Shown: piece by piece, positions 33,359-45,488 of the stretch
Numbering within the stretch: the stretch's first letter is position 1
Layout of the letters: the number at the start of each line of letters is the position of its first letter
Source: Paragyromitra xinjiangensis
Lineage: Eukaryota; Ascomycota; Pezizomycetes; Pezizales; Discinaceae
DNA length: 64,000 nt
NCBI GenBank assembly: GCA_038503065.1
Contig: JBCAMK010000006.1
Coordinates: 1,364,001 to 1,428,000 of the forward strand
Direction of reading: 5' to 3'
The notes under the pieces: model-generated
Seen by the model: the letters and a program-made list of their open reading frames with translations, nothing else
Databases searched by the model: none
What the model was told of the DNA's origin: nothing
Program-made: the position numbers and the translations under genes

Positions 33359-35102
33359 TCAATGCTTCCAAAGCCAGCCACGACATTCTCTCGCACCACA
33401 CATGCATTTCCACTTTGGATCAACTTTTAGGTCACCTCCTTCGTCATCTTTTTTCAAATCAACGTCGACGTATGCGAAGGTTAGTTCCTCAAATGCCTTA
33501 ACTTTGCGGTTGGTGAAGAGCGCAAGGTTATACACCATACCGTCACGTCGATCAGACATCACAGCGTATGTATAAAGGTTTGGCTCGCAAGAGTGATTGA
33601 TGAACCTGGCCACACTGCCACAGTGTTCCCCGTCAATAGTATAATTTATAGCTCGTTCGTCACTTTTATTATCATCATCAAACTTGTCGAGATCAAAGAG
33701 GTATGAGGAACCTTTAATATCTCCAGCTTCGGCACGACGGGAAGCTTCATCTGGCCCAATAACTTCTCCGAGATACAATTCAACGAAGGTACCATTTTCG
33801 AGTTCACGAGGACAACGTAAACCTTAGAGGGATAAGAGTCAGCGCCATATAGTTTCCAGAAAGATGTCCGAACAGTGCTTACCCCATCCTTTATTAGCGG
33901 TGCGAAAGATTTGCAAAGGAATCTGTCTGCCGCGTTGCACAACCCGGTTGTCACATTCAATACTACAGGAACAGGAGTCATTGCACTCGATGATCGAGAT
34001 CTCATTCCCGCGGCCAGGCCTGACTCTCCCATTCTTATATGCAAACTGCCGAGGATCGATATCATCTAAACACCCACATTGTTTAGTGTCCGTGCAACCT
34101 GAAGGCGGACATTCGCATCCGCATTGAAAGGCCGGATCAAATAGTGGAACACCGCTGCCCAAGCACAAGCGTTCGATTAATTCAAACTCCAGAGGCGGTG
34201 AATGCTCGTTGTCGCCAACGTTGTTGACTATTGTGACCGGGGGCCCTTTCAGCTTGTCTAGTTTCACCTGAAACCTAGCAGTGTCAGGATGGATCGGGGT
34301 TGGAGGGAATACATGGCTTTGATCGCCTAACTACGATAGCGTTAGTACTGGCAGTAAGAGCATATAATATTAGTAGGGTTAAGGATGCGGAAAAGATTTC
34401 TTCGGTTGTATATTGGCTGCAGAAATAAAATATTCGATGGGTAGAAGGGGGTGGTTTGATTCATGCAAACAAATTTCCCGAGCCCAAAGTTGAACCGAAG
34501 ATGAGAAGATGAGAAGTGGGTATTCGAGGGATAAGGCGAAATGTCATACCGTTGGGGTGCATTCTATGTGTACTGGAGCTGCAGCGGTGACCGCTCCAGA
34601 AGTCAACTCATCAATACAATCAAGATGAATCGAAGCAGCGTCAGCTATACGTAGTTTTTTCGATACGTGCCTAGGTGACGGGGATGAGGAGGTTCGTTTT
34701 TTGGTTTTTTTCTCGAGTGATGCACTTAATTTTTGTGGTAGCAACTCGAGTAAGTAACCCATCGCAGGTGTAAAGATGCGCAGCACGAAGGGTTATACCT
34801 TTGCTTATGATTTCCGTTCCACTTCTTGAGAGCGTACGGATAGCCTGCTAAATTCGCCCGAGGTTCCCAAATCGCTTCTTGGTAACCTCTCCAGCGGACT
34901 TTCAACCACTGCATGAGTCAGATAATGTTTTGATGAGATGCACGATTTGGCAGACCTGCTGGTTGTCCTCATCAATGTGCTGCTCGATGATATCCAACAC
35001 CTAAGGTTGATTGGTTAGTGGACAATACAAAAGAGCTGAGAGATGAGAGAGGGGTAGCCTTACATCAAAGGAATTTCTATTGGTGGTCATGGTACTGGGC
35101 AT
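33359..35102 (-). CDS. Histone H3 lysine-9 methyltransferase, chromodomain plus SET (Clr4/Suv39-like)
   Basis: This nuclear enzyme would methylate H3K9 and seed heterochromatin. Starting MPSTMTTNRNSFD (35102), exon 2 (35000-34956) and exon 3 (from 34908) join as DNQQ-WLKVRWRGYQEAIWEP, a chromodomain. A basic Ser/Lys-rich linker follows (about 34780-34555). The pre-SET cysteines are CGCECPPSGC, CGCLDD and CNDSCSCSIECDN. The SET domain spans an intron at NKGWG-LRCPRE (donor GTAAGC near 33875) and shows GEVIGPDEA, RFINHSCEPNLY and ELTFAYVD. Post-SET is CMCGARECRGWLW. No break was seen, though the joins around exon 3 are uncertain. DIM-5 of Neurospora lacks a chromodomain; Clr4 has one. Confidence 0.85.
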
Positions 35103-36427
35103 CTCTGTTAAAGCTGAAATTAATCTCTTGTGAGTTCTGTCATCCCCTTTCTCCTTGCCTCTAGTTTTTGCCATAATATTTTTCTGCTCAATGCTGTTAG
35201 TATTTGGCTTGAGTAGGTAGAGGTTTTGTATGACAGTTGTTGAATACTGTGGTGGGGATGGATTGAAAGGAGGCCAAGTGCATCACAAGGGAATAGATAA
35301 TGTAAATCACAAAATTATGCAGTGTATATCAGGTTGAAATGTGTTGAATGTATGGATTTGGCAGGAAACTTGAAAAGGGGAGGACAAAGGTAGGGTATAA
35401 GGGGAAGTGAGTTTAGAAGGGGGAAAGGGTTAACATGAACATGATAAAGGTGTCAGTGAAAATTAAACTGACAAACGAACTCACTTATAGAAAACTTGGG
35501 AATGTTTGTTCAGTTTGGTTGAAAGTGAATGAAGAGTGGCTCATGGAATGAGGTTGAGAAGTGATGTGGTTCAACAAGCGCCAAGAAACTAGCGTCAAAT
35601 CGCCTCAAGGAACACAAAACTCTTTATTCAACTACACTTGGTATAAAATGGTTGAATGGAGATTCGAAATTGAAGGTACAAATTCTACAAGCTTACGGCT
35701 ATCGAAGCTTGCGACGTCACGAACTGTAGGAAATACGTGCGATGCTTCCAAAGCGACGGCACATACCTGTATGCTCAGAAATAATGGGTAGGGCTAGGCT
35801 GAGACAGCAGTAGGGTATTGTGTCTTGTCTGGTTGAAGGGTGCTGAGGCTCAACTGCAGCCAGTGAATAGAGCTTAGGTAGTCCAAACCCAGATACCACA
35901 GGCTCTATTCATCTAGCCTACGATTGCATGAAATTATCCTGCAGTTTCAGCCTGGCCCCATTCGTTATTTCTGGGTTTATACGGTAATTCCACGCGAAGA
36001 GACTGGTGGGTGCAGACCTGATTCGCAGCGCAAGCCACGCACCCTATGTCGGAAGAGAGTAGGCATGAGTGGCTTACACCGCGAGTTACCTATGCAATCT
36101 TCAGAAATAGCCGGTCTCTCTCGTGGAACTATACGATACACAGAGCACACACACAGGCTTTACTAGTGGGGTGTATATTTTGGGGGGAAAGGTTTTGAAC
36201 TTCAATTACACGCATCTTTCCGCTGCTGAGGCATGCGCTGCATAACGTGTGCGGAGCTCACCAAATTTAGTACAAGATGAGCTCTGTTCATAAGATTCGA
36301 CCATACCCATGTATCCGCTTTCAGTCCATAACTTACAATAATAAAATTGGTCTGGCTTCACAATCCATTTAGCAATTTAGTGGAAGGGATTTCGAAGGCA
36401 AGTGTGGTGTTAAGGTACATACATGTA
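35103..36427. other. Intergenic region, upstream of the SET gene
   Basis: The first few hundred bases should hold the promoter of the minus-strand SET gene. No other gene is supported; small open frames (for example 35924-36166) show no domain. Confidence 0.4.
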
Positions 36428-36808
36428 CGAAGGGTGCACAAAAGTGATGCACATTTCTACTAAGCAACACCCAAATACCACCCAAACACCCCCATTTTGT
36501 CACAAAAAACACCCGAGATGAACACGGTTTTTGATGCTCAATGCAATCTATTAGGATAGGGTGTGAAATATTTAGCCTCACTCTACAAAAAAACATACAT
36601 CATCGGTGAAAAATGATGTGGGAGCACCAACCACTAACTACCATGCACTAGTACAACCAGCAAAAATGAGCTTTCTTCAATTTTTCAAATTAGAATCGGA
36701 ATCTACACACCCCAATTGACCTACCTCCTCTTGTCGTGCCAATTAATCGTGTGGTAGTTGTGAATCAGTATTTTGCTAAAAACGTGCATCACTTTTGTGT
36801 ACCCTTCG
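36428..36808. mobile_element. 381 bp MITE with TA duplication
   Basis: Terminal repeats of 25 bp read CGAAGGGTGCACAAAAGTGA on the left, with the complement TCACTTTTGTGTACCCTTCG on the right (one mismatch). TA lies at 36426-36427 and 36809-36810. It has no coding capacity and is typical of Tc1/mariner-driven MITEs. Confidence 0.85.
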
Positions 36809-37969
36809 TACATACGGACAACCTAGCGAGATTCAAAAAAAAAGCAAGGGGTGTCCGTAAACTTATAAGAGAACCGTTGCCCATGTTCTAATGTACGTTG
36901 CATTATATGGGTTTACAGTACAACTTTTCTGTTTCCAATCGTTCCACGGCCCAAAGTTTTATAAAGCGCAATTAAGTGGATATATGGGGCAGAGTTGTTA
37001 CATAAATGTTTGCTAATCTGGTCCGAGGAAACACAGAAAGCCTTCTAATAGTCTGAACCGACTTTCAAACTACTCTAGACCGGATTAGATTAATCGTCAG
37101 GAATCTAGAACTGGACCGATGAATTATCAAATTATCGGTCCGATTGAAGCACTTAATTCCGTGATATAGTAACTGGGGTTGTGGGGGTTTCAATGGTAAG
37201 CTTAAAGTTCGAAGGAGCGTGCTCAACGGATTCTTCGCTTCCACGCGATTAATACCGTAGTTGAAATGACCTTGGGGACGGCAAACCTGGAAAAATTCAC
37301 CTGCTGACTGTTTTGTGCTTGAATAATATTTAGCTATATTTGGGAACAAAAATAACAATTATGGAAAAGTAGACTGGGGCGAGATAGCTCGAGCCATTTA
37401 GCTCCACCTAGAGTCGAGCCTAAGAGAGATAGGTCAACTATCTAATTTTTTGGGCTAGACTAATTCTAGCAGTAACGGACGAGTCAAGGCTATAAAAAGG
37501 CTCGGCCATTGGAGGGGCTATATACGCAAGGATTCTCGTTGTTTCCGGCTAGATAACTATCTCTTGTAGGGAAGGAAATAATTTAAATGATGATTGGGCC
37601 CGAGCCGTAAGAGCTGAACGCTAATACTTCGGTAGTGACTAAGAAAGATGGTTTCGGGGTGTGCTACTTCACCAACTATAGGATTCTTAGATGAGGCAAG
37701 TCAGCGGCATATAGCGTTTGTGTTTACATATCCTTTGTTTTGCATTGTGGGATTTGTTTATGTTTTTATTGGTCAGAATTTAACTTGGATATAGCAACCG
37801 TAGAACTGTCCGACGACCCTAGAGATTGATGAGATAAAATCTTCGACTTCTAATTATATGATTGCTGATGACCTAGACTTCAAGGCCCCACTCCGGCTAG
37901 TTCTCGTCGGTTGGATCAAGGAGAAAGACATGGCGGTGCGAAGTGAGGATGATATTGTACCGGAAAAAG
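36809..37969. other. Intergenic region with a TATA-bearing LTR-like patch
   Basis: No gene is supported. GGCTATAAAAAGGCTCGG near 37490 resembles the LTR-like TATA region at 32250, but the rest could not be matched. Confidence 0.35.
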
Positions 37970-39819
37970 TCAAACACCGTTTGCTTCATACCTGTCACCC
38001 TTGGCTAGCACAGTGGCAAGCCCACGGTGCACTTCTGCTTGAAATGGTGCGAATGGGATACGCTCGCCGTCTATGCTGATGTAGCCCTCCGTTACACCTG
38101 CTCGCTTGTGAGGTATGATTCGGTATGCAAGAACTTTCTTGTAGTCAACCTATTAGGTAGATTGGGACGATTAACGGAGAAGCTAGTCAGGAAACCAGAC
38201 AAGATAACCTACCTGAGGCAACTCGAAATGAGAGCCGTTTTCTACGGCCAGTAATGTTTTGGAAGCCTGGATCCTGTTTAAGGTACCGTTGATGCAAATG
38301 AGATCGAACATTCCATCATTTGGTTTTGCTGCAGGGAAAAAGTTTGCCCCTGCTGACATCCATGCCATCTGACAAAGAAATCAGGTTATTTACTTATTAC
38401 TAGAAGACAAAACGAAAAGCAATTTTACGCATGAGTCACTCACATTACCCGCATAAAAAATCCCCAGATCAGCGTGATGAACCAATTTCCAGTTATCATG
38501 TATGGGATCGTTGATTGTACCAAACTCCAGTGTCGGAAGCTCTTCACCATGTAGTGGTTGTGACACTTCATTGTCATTCCTACTGCGATAGTGGTCTCTA
38601 ATTGAAGCTTTATCATCGATAGCTACCCTGATCGCTATATCACATGGGTAAACCTTTTTCTTCGAAATTCGTTGCAGTAAGCCGACAGTGAATCTGAAAT
38701 CGCCCATCCAGCGTAGGTGCTCCGTTCCCAAATCCACCTCGGCGATCATCCCAAGAGACTGTGACAGAAATGAGAGAATGCGGCATTCGCCTTGAGTAAT
38801 GGAAACCATATCGAGTGGTTTACGTTTACCTTCAATTCAGGTCAGTATGCCGAGGCTAAGAATCAGCTAGGTGCGAAACCAACCTTTGATGATTGCGACA
38901 GTAGCCAAACTTGCACTACCGGTTCCTGTCAGGTTCCAGCACATTGCATTACCCGAACCCCCTGGAAGCTGGCAGACCGCAATCTTTTTGAGGGCTCGAG
39001 CTGCATCCTTCCGCTTGAATAACCCATTAAAAACTTCGTGTGGCACACCGTCGCCAGAGCAACAGACAACGCCATCATACACGTCGATATCTAGCCCCTC
39101 CGCAATCTCCATAGCATGTTGGCTACGTAGTGTCTGTTCGATATCAAGTTCACAGTGTGCTGCCTCAAATAGAGGTTTCGCATGCTTGTTGAAAATATTG
39201 ACTGCCTGTCCAGAACCGCCGAAAGGGTTGATAATAACTTTGAAGCGTTTTAATGGAAGGGAGTCTGCTATAGTTAGCCAGAACCTCAAGCTGTCGCGAG
39301 GGGTGATATTTCAAGCCTTCATATGCTTTAGCAAGCAGATTCGACACCCATCTCTCGACATTTTCTCGGGTAGAGCCCTCAAACGGATAGGTCAGGCTTG
39401 CAGGCTTGACAGAAGACCTTGAGATTGGCACCGCGAATTGAAGGGTAATCGCTGTTTCCCCGACTTCGGCCCAAAGGAGATTATACAGGTAAATAGTGTG
39501 CTTTTGGGGTTGACCAATTGCTGAGGATATCGTTAACACAGTACGCAGGCCGTAGAGTTCAGAATCGCAAACCGCCAACCCAGCCACAGCAGGATCTAGA
39601 TGCAACAATGCTGGGGGTTTCGTCTGATAAGCTCCGTTAATGAAATGTTGCATGAGAGGGATTGGGCGATGTACCCGTGATAACGAGAGAATCCTTCTCA
39701 ACAGTCAGAAACAACCGCTTCCCTAGAGACAACGTATTAGACGGGGATGCTCTAGAATCTAGTGTTCTGCAGAAGGGTTCGGAATTATTGGCTGCCATGA
39801 GAAGAGGACTAGAGGACAT
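37970..39819 (-). CDS. Sphingoid long-chain base kinase (DAGK-fold, Lcb4/SphK-like); one apparent frameshift
   Basis: It would phosphorylate sphingosine-type bases using ATP. The minus strand reads MSSSPLLMAANNSEPFC at 39819 (start uncertain; 39879 is also in frame), then TKPPALLHLDPAVAG. The kinase core follows: RFKVIINPFGGSGQA (nucleotide loop), CCSGDGVPHEVFNGL (usual SGDGTPHEV has Thr where this has Val) and LPGGSGNAMCWNLTG. Then come GMIAEVDLGTEHLRWMGDFRF, MAWMSAGANFFPAAKPNDGMFDL and a final exon VLAYRIIPHKRAGVTEGYIS to TGA 37970-37972. Several short introns split it. Near 39310, AYEGLK and the kinase core lie in different frames; an extra A in TTGAAATATC would explain this. That may be real decay or an assembly error. 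Confidence 0.82.
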
Positions 39820-39957
39820 TATGTTTTCTAGAAAACTTGAGGTTCTGGGGGTGCATGTAGCTAGACAGTCACTAAACAATTCCTAATTGAGATTCCAGCA
39901 GAGGAATCACTAATCCTGCTAACGACTGATCACTTGGCAATTCTATTTTTATTCTGT

Positions 39958-40112
39958 ACAGTGAAAACCGGATCCGGTGTGTGGCGAACAGGGGTGCTTC
40001 GAACAAAGGGACACAATATTCCTGAGCCGCACCACTGGCGGATATTGTGTCCCTCAACCAAAAAATACCCCGCCCGCCACACCGGATCCGCCATATGACT
40101 AGTTTTCACTTT
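39958..40112. repeat. Palindromic MITE-like element with GTGAAAAC ends
   Basis: AGTGAAAAC on the left and GTTTTCACT on the right bracket inverted blocks with GGATCCGGTGTG and CACACCGGATCC, plus an inner pair GGGACACAATATTCC and GGATATTGTGTCC. No clean target duplication was seen, so the exact ends are uncertain. Confidence 0.65.
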
Positions 40113-40699
40113 GGCTGGCTTCTGAGCTAGCGTTGCTTGGCTTCTATCTGTGATCTTATCAATCAGCTTAGAGTTGAATTATGTACCTACATGTACATGT
40201 AGCTTTTGACCCAAAGGACTTACTTGGTCCCTGTAAGGATTGCAATGAAACTCATTGAGGCCCGAATGTTGTCTAGGCGGCGGCGTATAGGGCTACATGT
40301 ACTTTTGGTGTGAAATTGCCTAATTACGAGAGTCGCGAAAACCTACATGCAGACAGGGGCTGCCCAAGCTGGATACACCTGGCTTGGCAAATGGTTTTGC
40401 TCAATGACTGAACTGCGTGGGCCAGCGTGAAGGTTGCACTAATTTCAAAACCCTGTTTATTTGTTGGGCCGAAATTAACTTATGAATGATACGGTTCGTT
40501 ACGGCTTTGATTGTGATGTCCTTTCTGATCTATTATCCATTCGTGCTAGGCACTGTATCTCATCTTGTTGACATAGCTAGGCAAATTGAATGGACCTGCT
40601 GCTTCTCAACGATGTGATCAACATTTCCACCTGGCCTCATATCTCTTATCAATCCTTTCAAACTCACCATCACCACCACTTTCTCGGCCACCTCTCAAT

Positions 40700-41661
40700 A
40701 TGCCTCGTAAAACAGATACCGGGACTGATATCAAAGATAGCACAGGAAATAGTGCGGGGGGTAACGGTGGAGGGGGGAGTGTCAAGGACGCTCTATCCAT
40801 CGATGTAAGTCCGTTATCTTGTTGGATTGGCTCATTGATCAGCTTTTGACTCAAAATCTTCAGGACCATACCCTTCCAAAATCCATTGTTACCCGCCTAG
40901 CCAAAGGTGTACTGCCACAGAACACGAATGTTCAAAGGGACGCTATCCTTGCACTTTCTAAAGGTGGCACGGTGTTTGTCAACTACCTCTGTGCAACGTT
41001 CGAAATTCCTCAACCTAAACGAGAAACTGTGCTGTGTTTTTATCTTACTGATTTTAGTCTATAGAGCAAATGACCAAGCAAAATTGCATGGGCGAAAAAC
41101 GATAAATCCAAAGGACATCCTTGAAGCGATGCAGATCATGGAATTCAGCGACTTCTTACCGCGGCTAAAAGCGGAACTAGACAGTTTGTACCCTTGTTTG
41201 AACTTCTACACTCCAGTCACAGCTGATTCTTCTCTATCTCAGAGTTCAACGAACTGGCTTCCGAAAAGCGCGCAGCTATAAAAAAGCCTTTCAAGCCCAA
41301 AACTGATGAGGCCGATCGAGCATCTAGTCCTACCCAGCATTTGCTTTCAGATGCTTCAAATAAAGCAAATGATTCTCCCCCCGCAGCCAAAAAGGTTCGG
41401 GTAGGTGATGCCGCAGCAGACCCTAGTGCAAAGCAGGCAAAGGGCTCTGGCGTAATTGCGACTCCAGTCCTTGTTAGAGGTTGGGGTGATGAGGATGAAG
41501 AAGAAGACGATGAAATGGGTGAGGATGACGAACTCGATGGGGTTGTAGAAACGGAATCTGAAGGATTTGACGAAGAAAGCGACAGAGATCTTGATGAAGG
41601 TGGAATCGGCCACTATGAAGAGGTGGATGAAGCACTTGACAACGGGGTTGATAGCGATTAG
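40700..41661 (+). CDS. Histone-fold protein, DNA polymerase epsilon subunit Dpb4-like (4 exons)
   Basis: The product is 258 aa from exons 40700-40804, 40864-40997, 41065-41183 and 41243-41661, which sum to 777 nt. It starts MPRKTDTGTDIKD. The histone-fold core is LPKSIVTRLAKGVLP, RDAILALSKGGTVFVNYLCATAND, KLHGRKTINPKDILEAM and EFSDFLPRLKAELDKFNELASEKR. A Lys/Ser linker and a long acidic tail (EDEEEDDEMGEDDEL) follow. This order matches Dpb4/DPOE3, which pairs with a second histone-fold subunit in polymerase epsilon and in ISW2/CHRAC-type remodelling complexes. The donor of intron 2 is GTTCGA, a weak site, but the join gives the conserved ATANDQAKLHGRKTI. Other CBF/NF-Y-type proteins usually lack this acidic tail. 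Confidence 0.88.
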
Positions 41662-42920
41662 CTATCATGTATGGTAGCCTCACTTCCATAAGAAACTAAT
41701 TCTAACATTTTCAACCGTACTCCAACAGAACGCATAAGATAGTTGCATCTAGGTGAAAGCACAACCTCTCATGGGCATGAAATTTCTTGAAAAGGATTCC
41801 CAACTCCCTTGTGAACTTGACGGGGGAAACCGCCATGTTGATTACCGATTACTATGTAGCACCAAAGGCGGTTAAATTTTGATTCTGGTACTTGTCCCAC
41901 AGCATATATATATGTATGTGCCAGCATGTGGCTTTGAACGTCCCAGTTTCTGCGCTCAATCCAGTAGCTTACAAGGCTCCACACCCTGTTTTCTGCAGTA
42001 CATTTAGTGAGTTCTTTATTATTTTATAATGAGCTTATTATAACTAGAAGACACTAGCTACAAGAGGATAGACTCTCAGTGGGTACATGTATTCATCCTA
42101 CGACACGGAAAAGACTAGCCGCTCTGCTTAGGCATCAAACAAAACTATGTTCACTAAGGAACATGTAGTTAATATGCCGGATGCCAGGTACACAGAGGCT
42201 GGAGGTTCCCACTGTAGAATACTTATAATTCGCCTCCAAAGGTCTGGGAGATACGCACACAATGATATCTACTATGGTGGCGGAATCGATAAACATGTAC
42301 CTCTTCTAGAACGATCTATTATAGCTAAATAGGACGGGTTTTTAAGAAAAAGATCCTATACAGTGATTTATTATATGGTAAATACATTGCCTATAGGGAG
42401 ATTTTCAAAGTTGAAGATATTTTCATGGTGTAATTGGATTTTGAAAAGTTGGGTTTTGGGTGGTGATGTGGTGGAAGCACCCACCAAAAAAAGAAAGGTG
42501 CAACATTTTAAAGCCTAGATCCACCCAGCTCAGGGGGTTTCCACTCTGTGAGACCTCCTTATGCCTAACCAGAATACAATCTAACCATCTGAGCCACAAT
42601 ATGATGGCAACATCATGCCTAATCCTCCAAAATGCTTAAGCCCCGGTTACATTATAGGTCACACATTGGCACACGTTTATCGATTCCCGCAGTATGCATG
42701 TAGCTTAGTTACTCTAGGCCTATTATCAACCAGTAAGTTAATTCAAATATCTGAGATGGTATCTTCCTAGAACAAACCGATGTACATGGAGTTATATAGC
42801 TAAGAAGAAAAACGTTAAATGTAGTTCCCTATTGAAACCGAATACAGAAAGCTTACGCGTACAGTCCCATTTCTGTTCAGCGCCGGACCCAAAACATTAG
42901 AAGGGGCAAACTAGGGAATA
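41662..42920. other. Intergenic region
   Basis: No gene is supported. GTACATGTA-type words near 42090 and 42780 are the only notable sequence. Confidence 0.4.
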
Positions 42921-43090
42921 CAGCTCAATCGCCCTATAAGGGTTCGCCCTATAAGGGTAATCGCTCTATAAGGTATGCTTGGCGTCCCTGATGTCTATTC
43001 ACGGGTATCATACAGCTGGTTGTAAGGGTATCTGCTCTATAAGGGTATAGATTTTGGTCTAGAGCGAACCCTTATAGGGAGATTGAACTG
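42921..43090. mobile_element. 170 bp MITE with TA duplication, CAGT/CAGC ends
   Basis: The left end CAGCTCAATCGCCCTATAAG and the complement of the right end CTTATAGGGAGATTGAACTG match with a few differences. TA stands at 42919-42920 and 43091-43092. The word CCTATAAGGG recurs five or six times inside. Confidence 0.83.
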
Positions 43091-44008
43091 TAAGGAATAG
43101 ACGAAAAATAAATTTTCGCAAACTTGAAGTGCTAGGTGATCTAGCGATTTGTATGCTTACTTACCGCAGGGCGGCGGCCTCAACCTGCTAGTGACCGAGT
43201 TTTAGCGAAGAGAAAGAGAGGTGGTAGGGCCCTTCAGGCAGGACGGTGCGTGTTGTTCTAATGAGGTGGGCAAGCAATTCTGCTTACTGAGAGCCACAAT
43301 TAATTCTCAGGAGTATTGGATTCTGCGTTTTCTAACCGGTCATATCCACTAATATTCTGTAGCCTAGTGCGCTGTATCTAGTTAGGAATACAGCTACGAT
43401 ATCCCATCCCACACAGTGCATAAAGCTTGCTGTTCGAATTTCTAGTGCGGTTCGTGAGGTGATGCTCCTCTAGTATTACACCCGGGCGCCCCCAGTCTGT
43501 CCTACGGGCCTAGTGCTATACTAAACTCTTTCATAAGTGAAGGTAGAGATTGATCGGGCTTTTATCTATTATAATATAATACAGCACGAAGCGGATAACT
43601 ATTTTTGGGGTGATGATTGGAGCAGCATTGTACGGTAAAGCCCTCGATGTTAACCTTCCACTGCTACTGATCATGTAGGTTCTCTCGCGTAGAAGCGTAG
43701 GAAGGGTAGTCGATATGATTATGACAAGAGTTGCTGATATACTGCTTTGCTTATAGATGGTATATTTCCACGAGCGCTTCTTCTAGCTAGCGGGTGACTA
43801 TGGGTTCACGAAACCTTTTCCTGAGGTTTGATATGCCCTCGTAATAGTAGATAGGTATGCTTTGATTGGTTATATGTAGGGCACAGCTGGGCATGACTTG
43901 ATAGATATTGACACGCCATTGGTGATGAGCATTATGGAGGTCAAAATCACAAGAAATTAGCAATATACAGCCAGATTCTAAGTCACACAATTGACTAAAG
44001 GTAAACAA
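43091..44008. other. Intergenic region
   Basis: No gene or repeat was recognised in this stretch. Confidence 0.4.
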
Positions 44009-45488
44009 TTACTCATTGGTCTCCTCTAACCACGTCCCAAACCGTTCCAAACGCTCTTTCTCTACCTCCTGGTTGACTTCTCTGCTGCTATTTTTCTTAA
44101 ACTTTTCCTCCCCATCAAATATATACGCTTCAACCTTTTGGCCCCCAAAAAACCGACCATTCATCAACTGTCGATTTAGTCAGTGATGATCGAAAAAAAC
44201 ATGAGGAGTAATATGGAGAGAAGGTAAGTACTGCAATGCATGCTTTTGCACTCTCTGTGTCTGCAAATTTTACACTAACAATGCCATCTGCTTCTCCATC
44301 ATAGAGCACAACATTTGTTACACCTCCCAATTTTTCGCACTCTTCCCGAATATCCTCCTTTAAGTCTAGGAGCATCGTAGGGTCGTCCTACAAGATTAGA
44401 GATTATATAACGAGATTTCGAATTTGGTTTCCCTACCTCTAATTCCTTCAGTGTGAACATGTGTTTAAGGATAACAACTTTCTCCCACTTTGAAGTTGCC
44501 TCCTTGACAGCTGCGAGGTCATCATCGTCCCAGTCTGCAAGCTTACTGAATTGTTGATGTTAGTTATTTCATATTCAACGCCCCAAGACGTGGGGTGTGG
44601 TTAAAACCTATTCAGCTTTTGGGTCTTCGCAATGACCTTCCTTTTTTCCTTTGCAGATTTTTTGATTGGAGCTTCCTGTTGAGCTTTATAACTAAAATCT
44701 GCTGGTTGAACCTTGATTGGAGTTCCTTGTACGCCAAATCTAAAGTCCGAATCGTCAAGCATTTGGACGGCAAGTTTTACGCTCTCTGGTCGAAAGTAAA
44801 CTACTAATGCATCTCCTTTTGGTTTGCCATGTTCATCCCTGTAAAGCTTGATACGGGGCTTTCCTTGATCTATCTCTTCGGCAATGACCCCGCACTTGGA
44901 GAAGACGTCGTTTATTTCTTGTTCGGTTACATCTACCGGAAGGTTGTTGATATAGATGGCCGTGTTTTTTCGAGGTGTTGGTTCTGTATCACCCTTCTTA
45001 TTTCTTCGAGGTTTTTTTGAGTGCGCTGAAGCTTCCTAATGTTTGTATTGTGTAAATCTTCAATCGAGGGGGCTGTTGGCCAAACTTAGGAACGAAGTCA
45101 TGTACACACCTCATAGCTTTCATTCGAAGTGTAGATTTTTTTTCTCTTCTTATTTGTCGGAACTGCCGGCTCCATTTCATCAACGCCAGCCACAGCATAC
45201 GCTGCTTGTTGTTGCTCTGCTAGGTACTCATCTAGCTTCGCCAAAAGTCAGGGACAGGTCGAGACGAAGAAGCAGGGTGGAACTATATACCACTGGTATC
45301 CAGCGCCTCAAAGTCTCGTCAAACTCAAATTCAGAGCCACCATCCGCCTCAAGTACCCATTTCTCTGAAACCCTGGACCATGATACGCGGGAATCCGCTT
45401 CAAATTCCTCACGCGTCATGGGGAAAGTCGAAACTTCGCTTAGCTCGTCATAGGTGGTCATGGCTAAATCGATCAAAGTAGGATCCAT
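44009..45488 (-). CDS. Splicing factor of the Cus2/Tat-SF1 family (two RRMs, UHM-type second)
   Basis: In yeast, Cus2 binds SF3b1 and assists U2 snRNP folding. The minus strand starts MDPTLIDLAMTTYDELSEV (45488). After an intron it continues LDEYLAEQQQAAYAV and a basic segment. The first RRM is AIYINNLPVDVTEQEINDVF to GDALVVYFRPESVKLA. A Lys-rich linker (KKSAKEKRKVIAK) and VVILKHMFTLKEL lead into the second RRM (GGVTNVVLYDGEADGIVSVKF, KACIALMNGRFFGGQKVEAYI). The RFF in GRFFGGQ is the UHM signature. The tail is acidic and basic and ends LEETNE, TAA 44009-44011. The intron at KACIA-LMNG (near 44225-44162) is GT...AG. At least four introns are needed, and exact joins near 45000-45100 are uncertain. 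Confidence 0.85.

Noticed and set aside
44595..45020. Plus-strand open frames opposite the Cus2-like gene
   Set aside because: Antisense shadows; the minus strand encodes clear RRM motifs over the same bases.
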